Below, piece by piece: positions 17,498 through 25,843 of a stretch of 64,000 nucleotides of DNA. Below the pieces are notes generated by a model. That model worked only from the letters and a program-made list of their open reading frames with translations. It did not search any database and was not told where the DNA came from. The stretch comes from Tunicatimonas pelagia (lineage in GTDB: Bacteria > Bacteroidota > Bacteroidia > Cytophagales > Cyclobacteriaceae), in contig NZ_CP120683.1 of assembly GCF_030506325.1 (NCBI RefSeq), positions 2,232,001 to 2,296,000 on the forward strand, in the 5' to 3' direction. A program made the translations under genes and the position numbers. Position 1 is the stretch's first letter; every line of letters begins with the position of its first letter.

Positions 17498-18976
17498 TTA
17501 CTTCTTGAACGATATTACCGCCACTAGAGCTAACATTCCGATAATTAAAATATTGGCAGCCAGTTGGAGCCAACCGTCGTTATTACGGCTCTTTAGGGTA
17601 TTATTCATACCCGCAATCCGGTTGTAGAAAGAACCCACATCCTGTGAGCTGATATATTCGTTTTTACGGCTTTTCCCTTCTACTAGCACCTGAATATCAG
17701 AGGTCAGCGTATCATACTGCTGACTAGCGGTATTGAAAAACACCCAATTAAAGTAATTACCCAAATCATATTCACCCGGCTCGTTTGGCACAGCGTAGTA
17801 AGAAAAAGCTTTAGAACCCGTTACCTGATTGCTCCGCCGATTAATATTTTGTTCTACACTAGGATCGTAAAAGTCAAAGGCATCAGTGGTGCGAAGCGGT
17901 GGCTTCTCAATATAATTGATGTTTCCCTCTCCCATAATTTTGAAGGTGTAGTTAAAGCTCCCTCCGGTGGTTAGCTCTTGCTCAGAGATGGACTCATCCA
18001 GCCGATAATTTCCTACCGCCACTGAAGCCTTTTGGGGATGCGGTGGCAGCTCTTTCACGTATACCGTATGCGGATCGGTTTTAAACTCTTTAAAGCCTTC
18101 TTGCCGCCGTCGCCCAAATATCGAGGGGTTTTTGGCCACTTTATACTTAATCATGGTAAGCGGCACGCTTGGAAAGCGAATTGGCTCGGTGTTGTTGGGG
18201 TAATAAGTGGCTTGATATATTTTGTATTGGGTATACCCCTGACTGTTAATTGTGACCGATTGCCCGTTAATGTTCTCGATATTAAAATTTTCTTCCCATA
18301 CGCTAGAAGGCCGCAATTGCTTCAAAATATCGGTCAACTGTTTACCTATATCGTAAAACTGCAACTGAGCTTGGTTTTTATCCGACAGATAAAAGGCCAG
18401 TGTGGTGGTAAAACCCTCACCTAAATAAACAGTATCTTTGCTGGTAGTTAATGCTAAGAAGGCTTCGGCTTTTACATCTACAAACTCCTGAGGCTGATTA
18501 CGCCGACCGAATAAATCGTCGAAGGGATCGCTGAAAAACGGATTCTGGGCACTTCGTTGCTTAGGTGGCCCTACTGTAATGGTAGTTCCAGGTGAACGAA
18601 CTTCAGTATCATTCACGGCAATGGTGAACGGAGATAGTTTGAATGTGCCTTCTTGAGAAGGTAAGTATGATTGCGTAACGCTATACGAAGAAGAAATTTG
18701 TCCATTAATAATGTTAGTAGAAGACGAAGAAGAAGTTCCGGCTTTCTCAAACCCAGCAATATCAGGAAAGTCGCCGTAACGCCGCAGTCGATCATTGGCT
18801 ATTTTCAGGGTAATAGTAAACTGTTGGTTGACACCAATATCGTTAGGTCCTAGTTCTACCGAAACATTCTGCGCTTGAACTGACACTATAACTGATGAAA
18901 AAAGCAGAATAAATAAAATATTTGAAATATTATTTTGCACAAATAGCTTCATTTGAAATAAAATATTAGCTTTCAT
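17498..18976 (-). CDS. batD: BatD family protein
   Basis: 492 residues. A signal peptide (ends VSVQAQ, about residue 35) precedes repeated beta-sandwich domains, and a single transmembrane helix lies near the C-terminus (about 468-489, LAANILIIGMLALVAVISF) with a short KK tail. The family blocks FTITLKIAN, GFEKAGTSSSSS and PFTIAVNDTEVRSP match BatD, named for Bacteroides aerotolerance. BatD normally sits with MoxR, BatA, BatB, BatC and BatE, none of which is here. Met9 is an alternative start. Long, low-complexity Ser-rich stretch near residues 75-80. Confidence 0.85.
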   Translation of the reverse strand: MKANILFQMKLFVQNNISNILFILLFSSVIVSVQAQNVSVELGPNDIGVNQQFTITLKIANDRLRRYGDFPDIAGFEKAGTSSSSSTNIINGQISSSYSVTQSYLPSQEGTFKLSPFTIAVNDTEVRSPGTTITVGPPKQRSAQNPFFSDPFDDLFGRRNQPQEFVDVKAEAFLALTTSKDTVYLGEGFTTTLAFYLSDKNQAQLQFYDIGKQLTDILKQLRPSSVWEENFNIENINGQSVTINSQGYTQYKIYQATYYPNNTEPIRFPSVPLTMIKYKVAKNPSIFGRRRQEGFKEFKTDPHTVYVKELPPHPQKASVAVGNYRLDESISEQELTTGGSFNYTFKIMGEGNINYIEKPPLRTTDAFDFYDPSVEQNINRRSNQVTGSKAFSYYAVPNEPGEYDLGNYFNWVFFNTASQQYDTLTSDIQVLVEGKSRKNEYISSQDVGSFYNRIAGMNNTLKSRNNDGWLQLAANILIIGMLALVAVISFKK

Positions 18977-19130
18977 AGCATTTTCGGTTCAAGAACTTGC
19001 AAATTAGCATAACTTATTATATATTGGTAGTCCATTCAGTTGTAATCATTGTAGTACAACGTTTTACGGAAGCTTGCTTCCTCTCAGTTCAGTCTTAAGG
19101 AAATTTTTTTAACCTAAACCCTTTACGCCT

Positions 19131-19370
19131 ATGCAAATATACAACAGACACGTAGACGCCAAGCGTATCCATGCTGAGCTAAGTTATTCCAAGCTTATTC
19201 TCGCTAAAGTAAGTTTTGATTCTCTCCTTTTCCGTAAGGAACTGAAGAAAGCGTTGACGGTCTTGTTACCTACGGATGTTGAAATGCTTAAGAGCTGGTG
19301 CTACATTAAATTTGGCCAGCAGCACCGTAGCGTCCTGGATGAGTGTTTTTCGCAAACACGTCTTAATTAA
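19131..19370 (+). CDS. Small cytoplasmic protein (79 aa), unknown function
   Basis: 79 residues without signal peptide or membrane helix: an N-terminal MQIYNRHVDAKRIHAELSYS, a basic helix FRKELKKALTVLLPTDVEML and a C-terminal WCYIKFGQQHRSVLDE with one Cys. Not recognised. Independent support for a real gene comes from the strong plus-strand terminator 24 bases past the stop. It is monocistronic between divergent batD and convergent queG. The basic helix might contact nucleic acid, but that is speculation. Confidence 0.65.
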   Translation: MQIYNRHVDAKRIHAELSYSKLILAKVSFDSLLFRKELKKALTVLLPTDVEMLKSWCYIKFGQQHRSVLDECFSQTRLN

Positions 19371-19393
19371 TTTGCAACAACTATCAAAGTTCT

Positions 19394-19423
19394 AAAAGCT
19401 GCTTAACAAAAGGCAGCTTTTTT
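19394..19423 (+). terminator. Rho-independent terminator after the 79-aa gene
   Basis: AAAGCTGC (19395-19402) and GCAGCTTT (19413-19420) form a perfect 8-bp stem with a 10-base loop, running into TTTTTT. It ends at the queG stop codon and may serve both convergent genes. Confidence 0.85.
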
Positions 19424-20345
19424 ATTTACCAGCAAATCGGATATTGCGCTTCAGCCCGGAAAATTTTGCCCGCTTTACCGCTGATTTTTTAAACAACTTA
19501 CGAAAAACTTCTTCGGTTATTTCTTCCCAGTCACGCTTGGTCATTTCGCTTAAATCAGGATGAGGTTCAAACAAGGCTTCCTGATGCGGCTGTGCGTGTC
19601 GGTTCCAAGGGCAAACATCCTGGCAAATGTCACAACCAAAAATCCAATCCTCAAACTTTCCCTCCATCGCCTTCGGGATTTCCTCCTTCAACTCAATGGT
19701 GAAATACGAGATACACTTGCTACCGTCTACCACATAAGGTGCTATAATAGCATCGGTGGGGCACGCATCCAAACAGCGAGTGCAACTCCCACAATGATCA
19801 GTTACCGGATGATCATACTCCAGCTCTAGGTCCAGTAGTAAAATAGCAATAAAGAAAAAGCTCCCTTGTTGCTTGTTGAGCAGCAGGCTATTTTTCCCAA
19901 TCCAGCCCAAGCCACTTTTTTGCGCCCAAACCCGCTCTAGTATCGGGGCTGAATCAACAAAAGCTCTTCCGGCTACCTCACCTACTTTCTCCTGTACACT
20001 ATTTAGCAATAACCGTAGCTTCTTTTTGATGACAAAATGATAATCCCGACCGTAAGCGTACTTGGCTATTTTGTAGGAATCGGGAGAAGCTAGGTTTTCT
20101 TCAGGGTAATAATTATAGAGTAACGTAACTACCGACTTAGCCCCTTCCATCAGTTTGGTAGGGTCGAGGCGAATGTCAAAATAATTTTCCAGATACTGCA
20201 TTTTTCCCTGTCGCCCCTGATTCAGCCACTGCTCCAAACGCGGTGCTTCTTCCGAAAGAAATTCTGCCCGGGCAATTCCACAGAAGTCAAAGTCCAACTG
20301 TTGAGCAACCTCTTTAATGAATAAGGAATTATTTGTGCGACACAT
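19422..20345 (-). CDS. queG: Epoxyqueuosine reductase
   Basis: Reduces epoxyqueuosine to queuosine in tRNA, using cobalamin and two 4Fe-4S clusters. The 307-residue protein has the catalytic VDSAPILER block at 130-138, the ferredoxin-type motif C185-x2-C-x2-C-x3-C195P and the second cluster from C238-x2-C-x3-C245P with C211. It lacks the C-terminal HEAT-like repeat found in longer versions, which is common. It follows ruvB by 31 bases, probably in one operon. Confidence 0.95.
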   Translation of the reverse strand: MCRTNNSLFIKEVAQQLDFDFCGIARAEFLSEEAPRLEQWLNQGRQGKMQYLENYFDIRLDPTKLMEGAKSVVTLLYNYYPEENLASPDSYKIAKYAYGRDYHFVIKKKLRLLLNSVQEKVGEVAGRAFVDSAPILERVWAQKSGLGWIGKNSLLLNKQQGSFFFIAILLLDLELEYDHPVTDHCGSCTRCLDACPTDAIIAPYVVDGSKCISYFTIELKEEIPKAMEGKFEDWIFGCDICQDVCPWNRHAQPHQEALFEPHPDLSEMTKRDWEEITEEVFRKLFKKSAVKRAKFSGLKRNIRFAGK

Positions 20346-20376
20346 AGATCACCAATTTTCAGAGTGACAACTGAAA

Positions 20377-21405
20377 TTAGTCAAACAATCCCTGCGCCCT
20401 GCCCGGTGGGATAAGTTTTAGATGTTTATAGGCAATTTCGGTAGCTTCTCGCCCTCGCGAAGTCCGCTTAATGTAGCCTTCTTTGATAAGAAATGGCTCA
20501 TAGACCTCCTCAATGGTTTCGGCTTCTTCGCCACAAGCGGTAGCAATGGTGCTAATGCCGACCGGGCCACCTTTAAATTTCTCAATGATGGTTGACAAAA
20601 TTCGGTTATCCATATCGTCCAGCCCGTTCTGGTCTACGTCTAGTGCCTGTAAGGCCATTTCGGCAATGGCTTTGTTAATGGTTCCATCACCTTTTATTTC
20701 GGCAAAATCGCGCGTACGGCGGAGCAAGGTGTTGGCAATACGAGGGGTCCCTCGGCTGCGGCGGGCAATCTCGTGAGCAGCATCTTCGTCAATAGGGGTA
20801 GTAAGAATCTGAGCCGAACGTTTTACAATAGATGTCAGTAGTTCGGCATCGTAGTATTCTAAGCGGGCATTGATACCGAAGCGGGCGCGGAGGGGCGAAG
20901 TAAGTAGCCCCGAGCGAGTAGTGGCACCAACTAAAGTAAATGGACTCAGGCTAATCTGCACGGTGCGGGCATTGGGCCCTGAGTCTAGCATAATGTCAAT
21001 CTTATAATCCTCCATTGCCGAGTAGAGGTACTCTTCCACAATTGGATTCAAGCGGTGAATCTCATCAATGAACAGTACATTTCCCGGTTCCATATTCGTC
21101 AGCAGTCCGGCCAGTTCGCTGGGCTTATCCAGCACTGGTCCCGAGGTGGACTTAATTTGAGCCTCTAGTTCATTGGCAATAATGTGCGATAGCGTAGTTT
21201 TACCTAGGCCGGGAGGGCCGTGCAGTAGCACATGGTCCAGCTGATCGCCTCGCTTCTTAGCTGCCTGCACAAATATTTTCAGATTTTCTACAATCTTATG
21301 TTGCCCGGTAAAGTCACTAAATGATAAGGGGCGTAATGCCCGTTCAACTTCCTGCTCGGCGGGGCTAAGATTTGATACTTCGCCCGTTAAATAATCTTCT
21401 CGCAT
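20377..21405 (-). CDS. ruvB: Holliday junction branch migration helicase RuvB
   Basis: Hexameric AAA+ motor that drives branch migration with RuvA. The 342-residue protein has Walker [10 protein letters not shown] at 63-71, Walker B IDEIH at 113-117, the sensor/arginine-finger block [18 protein letters not shown] near 180-197 and the C-terminal winged helix ([13 protein letters not shown]). Length is typical. It lies between the DUF6157 gene (4 bases upstream) and queG. Confidence 0.97.
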   Translation of the reverse strand: MREDYLTGEVSNLSPAEQEVERALRPLSFSDFTGQHKIVENLKIFVQAAKKRGDQLDHVLLHGPPGLGKTTLSHIIANELEAQIKSTSGPVLDKPSELAGLLTNMEPGNVLFIDEIHRLNPIVEEYLYSAMEDYKIDIMLDSGPNARTVQISLSPFTLVGATTRSGLLTSPLRARFGINARLEYYDAELLTSIVKRSAQILTTPIDEDAAHEIARRSRGTPRIANTLLRRTRDFAEIKGDGTINKAIAEMALQALDVDQNGLDDMDNRILSTIIEKFKGGPVGISTIATACGEEAETIEEVYEPFLIKEGYIKRTSRGREATEIAYKHLKLIPPGRAQGLFD

Positions 21406-21409
21406 ATTC

Positions 21410-21823
21410 TTATCGCTTTAATTTCATTGCTTTTACTTTCTTGAAAGATTCATCATCGACAAAACGCTGATATTCTTCCGTTTCTACTCCATAAACAGCT
21501 ACTTTCCCATTTTCATCGCTGTGTACACCCCAACCGTATCTTTTGGTCAGAGGGGAAGCCCTAAAACAAGGCTGACCTTTTGAAAAGAACTTTTCCCTTT
21601 CAGAACTCAGTTCGTTTTTATCAATTTCGTTTCTATTTGCAAAAACGGTAAAGAAAATATCGTCTGATGTAAATTTATAAGGATTTTCTTTCAGCAAATC
21701 ATACTGATAGTTTGCAACTGACTTCTTATCCCCTTTCTGCGGTGGTTGCTGTCCCGAGTTTACCGGACAATCTTCAGCCACCTCAATAAAAGTATTCTGG
21801 TAGTTAGTTGAGTGTACTTTCAT
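21410..21823 (-). CDS. DUF6157 family protein
   Basis: 137-residue soluble protein of unknown function. The start [20 protein letters not shown] and the blocks [20 protein letters not shown] and [20 protein letters not shown] mark the family. No catalytic motif is known. It stands 4 bases before ruvB; cotranscription is likely, but a functional link to recombination is not implied. Confidence 0.8.
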   Translation of the reverse strand: MKVHSTNYQNTFIEVAEDCPVNSGQQPPQKGDKKSVANYQYDLLKENPYKFTSDDIFFTVFANRNEIDKNELSSEREKFFSKGQPCFRASPLTKRYGWGVHSDENGKVAVYGVETEEYQRFVDDESFKKVKAMKLKR

Positions 21824-21965
21824 TTTAAGTAGTGTTGATCGGTGATAGTTTGCCTTTTTCAGATATGCCAGTGCATCATAAAATACAAGACCTGATAACA
21901 GGGAATCTGCTGATTTATTCCATGATGTTTAACACATTATCAATTCCAAAATAGTTAATCTGAAT

Positions 21966-21983
21966 GTACGGAAAATTCCGTAC
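21966..21983. promoter_or_regulatory. Palindrome upstream of apbE, candidate operator
   Basis: GTACGGAA-AA-TTCCGTAC, two perfect 8-bp arms with a 2-base centre, lies 93 bases before the apbE ATG and 143 bases before the divergent DUF6157 gene. The dyad suits a dimeric regulator, but no regulator gene is adjacent. Confidence 0.4.
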
Positions 21984-22075
21984 TATCGCAGTAAAAATAA
22001 CATATTTTATGACTTTTTTAAGCATAAAATACTTATAAAAGTAATTTTTTAGTATCAGAAAAGTAGCTTCTCAGT

Positions 22076-23104
22076 ATGAATCCTAATCAGAAGAAAAACA
22101 TAATTTATTCCATTGTATTGTTAGCCTCAGTCGCTATAGTTTGGTGGGTTCGTAATCAGCCCGAAGCAGCGAGCCAGGAAGCTACCTACCTAAATGTGCT
22201 AGGGCAAACAATGGGCACAACCTACAACATTAAGTATCAAGATGATCAACGACGTAGTTTCAAACCTGCCATTGATTCGCTGCTGACCGTATTCAACCAA
22301 TCAGTGAACCACTATTTGCCCGACTCCGAGATTACCCGTTTCAACCAACAAGACACGCTATATTTTGACCTGCCCTACTTTTATCCTGTCTTAAAACGTA
22401 GCGATGAAATTGTACAGGCCACCGATAGTGCTTTTGACCCAACCGTAGCTCCGCTGGTAAATGCCTGGGGCTTTGGACCGGAAGATCAACAGCTACCGGA
22501 TAGTGCCACCGTTGATTCGCTACTGCAACTGGTGGGTTTTGATAAAATTATGTACACACCGGAGTACGTTACTAAAAAAATAACTGGAGCAAGCCTTAAC
22601 TTTAGTGCTATTGCCAAAGGGGCTGGAGTAGATGTAGTAGGCGAATATTTGAACCAGCAGGGCGTAAACAATTTTATGGTAGAGATTGGGGGCGAGGTAC
22701 TTTGCCAAGGAGTGAACGATAAGGGCGAACCGTGGAAAATCGGTATTGATGATCCCAACCGAGCCGGAAATATGTCGGCCGCAGTAACGCTCAATAACCA
22801 AGCCATTGCTACCTCGGGCAATTACCGTAACTACTACGAAGTAGACGGAAAACGCTACGCTCACACTATTGACCCAAAAACCGGTCAGCAGGTAACCCAT
22901 TCTGTACTCAGCGTATCAGTTATTGCTGATGATTGTATGACCGCCGATGGCTACGCTACTGCGTTTATGGTGTTGGGCTTGGAACCTGCCCAAAAAATTA
23001 TCGCTCGTGACCCTTCGCTGGAAGTACTCATCATTTACGATGACAATGGTACTACCAAAACGTTCCAGACAGATGGGTTGAAGGACATGGTGGTTAACAG
23101 TTAG
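22076..23104 (+). CDS. apbE: FAD:protein FMN transferase
   Basis: Attaches FMN covalently to Thr or Ser of flavoproteins such as NqrB/NqrC and RnfG in the periplasm. The 342 residues start with an N-terminal helix (about 9-25) acting as anchor or uncleaved signal. TMGTTYNIKY, AIAKGAGVDVVGEYL, MVEIGGEVLCQG, TSGNYRNYYEVDGKRYAHTI and DDCMTADGYATAFMVLG are the family's FAD- and Mg-binding blocks. No nqr or rnf genes are in the window. anmK follows after 4 bases. Confidence 0.95.
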   Translation: MNPNQKKNIIYSIVLLASVAIVWWVRNQPEAASQEATYLNVLGQTMGTTYNIKYQDDQRRSFKPAIDSLLTVFNQSVNHYLPDSEITRFNQQDTLYFDLPYFYPVLKRSDEIVQATDSAFDPTVAPLVNAWGFGPEDQQLPDSATVDSLLQLVGFDKIMYTPEYVTKKITGASLNFSAIAKGAGVDVVGEYLNQQGVNNFMVEIGGEVLCQGVNDKGEPWKIGIDDPNRAGNMSAAVTLNNQAIATSGNYRNYYEVDGKRYAHTIDPKTGQQVTHSVLSVSVIADDCMTADGYATAFMVLGLEPAQKIIARDPSLEVLIIYDDNGTTKTFQTDGLKDMVVNS

Positions 23105-23108
23105 ATTT

Positions 23109-24203
23109 ATGAAAGATCAGCAAACGTACCAGGTAATTGGGCTGATGTCGGGCACTTCGCTCGACGGGCTGGATATGGCCTACTGCGAGTTCTCTCTCGA
23201 AAATAATCAGTGGCAGTTTCGTATTCCGGTGGCAGAAACGCAGTCTTACGATGATACGTGGCAGCAAAAGCTAAAAAATATAACCGAAGTGAGCGGGGAA
23301 GAACTCATCATTGCTGATCGGAATTTGGGAGTTTGGATGGGTGAGGCCGTAAAGGAATTTATTCTGAAACACCAACTAAAACCAGATTTTATTGCCTCCC
23401 ACGGGCACACCGTTTTTCATCAGCCCGAGCGAGGAATCACCTATCAGATTGGTAACCCGTTTGCTATGCAAGCTGTAAGCAAACAGACGGTTGTTAGCCA
23501 ATTCCGTAATTATGATGTAGCTATTGGCGGGCAAGGAGCTCCACTGGTTCCTATCGGAGATCAATTATTGTTTGGTGAGTACGATGCCTGTTTGAACCTA
23601 GGTGGTATTGCCAACCTTTCTACGCCGTGGCAGGGCAAGCGCATTGCCTACGATATTGGTACCTCCAACATGGTGATGAACTACTTTGCCCAACAATCAG
23701 GAAAGCCCTACGATCAAGATGGGCAGCTTGCCCAACAGGGACACATAGATCAATCATTGGTAGATGCACTTAATCAACTTCCTTACTATCGGCAGGACTT
23801 CCCCAAATCTTTAGGATACGAGTGGGTGCATCGAGAAATAATTCGGCGGATTGAGCACGCCAATCTCTCCGTACCCGATGCTATTGCCACGGCCTTAGAC
23901 CATGCTGCTTACCAAATTTCTCAGGCACTCCAATTTTTTGCTGCAAAGCAGACCGAACCGTTTCAAGTGCTGGTAACCGGTGGCGGTGCCTTCAATGATT
24001 ATTTTATGGATAGCATTCGGCGATATGCGGCTGAAGGAATAGAGATGATCGCACCTCCTGCGAAAATTATCGCCTTCAAGGAAGCCTTAGTATTTGCGCT
24101 GCTAGGAGTACTTCGGGTACGTAACGAAATAAATTGTTTACAATCCGTCACCGGTGCCCAATACGATCATTCAGCCGGCGTTATCTTTGGGAATATAGAT
24201 TAA
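23109..24203 (+). CDS. anmK: Anhydro-N-acetylmuramic acid kinase
   Basis: Phosphorylates 1,6-anhydroMurNAc to MurNAc-6-phosphate in cell-wall recycling. The 364-residue protein begins with VIGLMSGTSLDGLDMAYC, the nucleotide-binding block, and also has ASHGHTVFHQP, NLGGIANLS, YDIGTSNM and LVTGGGAFN. Length is normal. It is 4 bases after apbE and 6 bases before the barrel gene, so the three are probably one transcript. Confidence 0.95.
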   Translation: MKDQQTYQVIGLMSGTSLDGLDMAYCEFSLENNQWQFRIPVAETQSYDDTWQQKLKNITEVSGEELIIADRNLGVWMGEAVKEFILKHQLKPDFIASHGHTVFHQPERGITYQIGNPFAMQAVSKQTVVSQFRNYDVAIGGQGAPLVPIGDQLLFGEYDACLNLGGIANLSTPWQGKRIAYDIGTSNMVMNYFAQQSGKPYDQDGQLAQQGHIDQSLVDALNQLPYYRQDFPKSLGYEWVHREIIRRIEHANLSVPDAIATALDHAAYQISQALQFFAAKQTEPFQVLVTGGGAFNDYFMDSIRRYAAEGIEMIAPPAKIIAFKEALVFALLGVLRVRNEINCLQSVTGAQYDHSAGVIFGNID

Positions 24204-24209
24204 TGGTTC

Positions 24210-25016
24210 ATGAAAGAGCATGTAAGAGCTTTCGCTACAGTGTGTAAACCTCCCCTTTTCCGTTTCATGGCAGCTCCCTTTAGTAAAGAGGGGCTGACTT
24301 ACGGCTTCTCAATTTATTTTACAAGCATATTAGGTCTAGCTATACTTTTATTCAGCCCTGAAAATGTACAAGCGCAAGATAGCTTAGCTACTTACAAAAA
24401 ATGGCACGTTGGAGTGAAAGGCGGGGCTTCCTTTTCGTCTATTTCATCTACGGATGAACAGATTACGCGCCAACGCCCCCGAATTGATTTTGCACAGGGT
24501 ATTGCCTACGGTGCTGTGATCCGCTATATGACTGAGAAGAACTTTGGGTTACAGATTGAGGTGAATTACGTAGAAAAAGGCTGGCGAGAGGAATTTACCT
24601 CCCCTGACTCAGAAGGTAGACCACAGCTAGATCCAACTCGTTTCTATCGAGTGAATCTAAGTTATTTGGAAGTGCCTATACTCGCCCACGGGTATTTCGG
24701 AAAACGCAACCTTCGTATCTTCGCTACTATAGGAGTATACGGCGGGGTGCTACTATCAAGCAGTACCCAAACTGCGCCATCGGTAGATCCGAATGAAATC
24801 ACCTACGAGTATTTAGTGCCTGAGCAAAATGAATACGACCTAGGAATTAGAGGTGGAGCCGGAGTGGCGATTGTTACAAAGGTGGGCACCTTTCAGGTAG
24901 AGGGCACCTACAGTTTGGGGTTGAATAGTGTACTGGATCGTAACCGAACGACAATCCCTAGTATTTTACAAAATAACGCCATTGTCGGCTCGCTGGGGTA
25001 CTTAATTAGTTTCTAA
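24210..25016 (+). CDS. Outer-membrane beta-barrel protein (PorT-like)
   Basis: 268 residues. The segment YGFSIYFTSILGLAILLFSP with cleavage after VQAQ is a signal peptide, but it is preceded by an unusual 30-residue n-region encoded by a C-rich/G-rich repeat-like stretch at 24249-24293; Met20 (24267) is an alternative start. The mature part has the small-barrel pattern WHVGVKGGASFSSI ... RYMTEKNFGLQIEVNYVEKG ... GIRGGAGVAIVTK, ending in SLGYLISF. Such 8-10-stranded barrels are common in Bacteroidota; the function is unknown. Confidence 0.75.
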   Translation: MKEHVRAFATVCKPPLFRFMAAPFSKEGLTYGFSIYFTSILGLAILLFSPENVQAQDSLATYKKWHVGVKGGASFSSISSTDEQITRQRPRIDFAQGIAYGAVIRYMTEKNFGLQIEVNYVEKGWREEFTSPDSEGRPQLDPTRFYRVNLSYLEVPILAHGYFGKRNLRIFATIGVYGGVLLSSSTQTAPSVDPNEITYEYLVPEQNEYDLGIRGGAGVAIVTKVGTFQVEGTYSLGLNSVLDRNRTTIPSILQNNAIVGSLGYLISF

Positions 25017-25129
25017 AAGAAATATATACATCTCCCAATGTACACCCATTACCCAAAGGCTATTGATTAACTCGTTCAAGATCATGAGTTACATGTAATG
25101 GGGTTGAGTTTTTACCCCGAGCTAAAAAC

Positions 25130-25696
25130 GTGAACAATAAATATCAAGACAAATATCGCATTGCCTCGGCCCGCGCCTCATGGTGGAACTATGGCTGGAA
25201 CGGGGCGTATTTTGTGACCATCTGTACCGAGAACCGTGAACATTTTTTCGGCAAAATTCACGATGGACAAATGCAATTATCACGCACCGGGGTGGTTGCC
25301 GACATTCTATGGCACCAAATCCCCTACCATGCGCCGTTCGTGGAATTGGGCGATTTTGTGGTGATGCCGAACCACGTCCACGGAATCATAATATTGGACA
25401 AACCCGGCGGTAATACCGATACGGTGGTAGAGACGTTGTATGCAATGTCTCTACCACCGTCAAAAAACCAACAAATGGCGGATATTTCGCCCCGGGCGGG
25501 CACGTTGTCGACGGTGGTGCGTTCGTACAAATCGGCGGTGACCCGCCACGCCAATCGGTTGGGATTGGAACATGGGTAGCAGGCCCGGTTCCACGACCGT
25601 ATTATTCGCAATGATGCGGAATACCAACGTATATCTGATTACATTGTCGCCAACCCTGAAAATTGGACGGGCGATCGGTTTCACACGACCCGATGA
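25130..25696 (+). pseudogene. RAYT-type (IS200-like Y1) transposase with internal stop
   Basis: REP-associated tyrosine transposase relative. The frame has the N-terminal YFVTICTENREHFFG, the HUH motif in MPNHVHGIIIL (residues about 80-91) and, after Ser-rich blocks, YKSAVTRHANRLG. A TAG at 25577-25579 interrupts it, but the same frame continues QARFHDRIIRNDAEYQRISD and ends NPENWTGDRFHTTR before TGA at 25694. The family has Trp just before QARFHD, so TGG most likely became TAG. Start is GTG at 25130. A 40-bp palindrome is embedded in the coding region. Probably inactive unless read through. Confidence 0.85.
25421..25460. repeat. 40-bp palindrome inside the transposase gene
   Basis: Arms ACGGTGGTAGAGAC (25421-25434) and GTCTCTACCACCGT (25447-25460) are exact complements. 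The centre GTTG-TATG-CAAT extends the stem through a wobble pair and TTG/CAA, leaving a 4-base loop. It lies in frame in the transposase ORF. The core GTAGAGACGTTG...GTCTCTAC resembles a palindrome that I recall as widespread in Bacteroidota and cyanobacterial genomes. Confidence 0.8.
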
Positions 25697-25820
25697 AAAA
25701 TACGATCCCTATTCTGTACGCATCTACGGTTCGGGTAAGTAAACGTCCTTTTTTTAGCTAAAAGCACACCCATTTTACTGATTTAAAATAGCAATATGAG
25801 CGTAAAATACTGCTGCCACG

Positions 25821-25843
25821 AGCATTTTGGAAATGCTATTTTT
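25821..25843 (+). terminator. Terminator-like hairpin at the M16 peptidase stop
   Basis: AGCATTT (25821-25827) and AAATGCT (25831-25837) with a 3-base loop, followed by ATTTTT on the plus strand. It overlaps the stop codon of the convergent peptidase gene, so it may end transcription from the apbE/anmK/transposase side. Confidence 0.45.
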
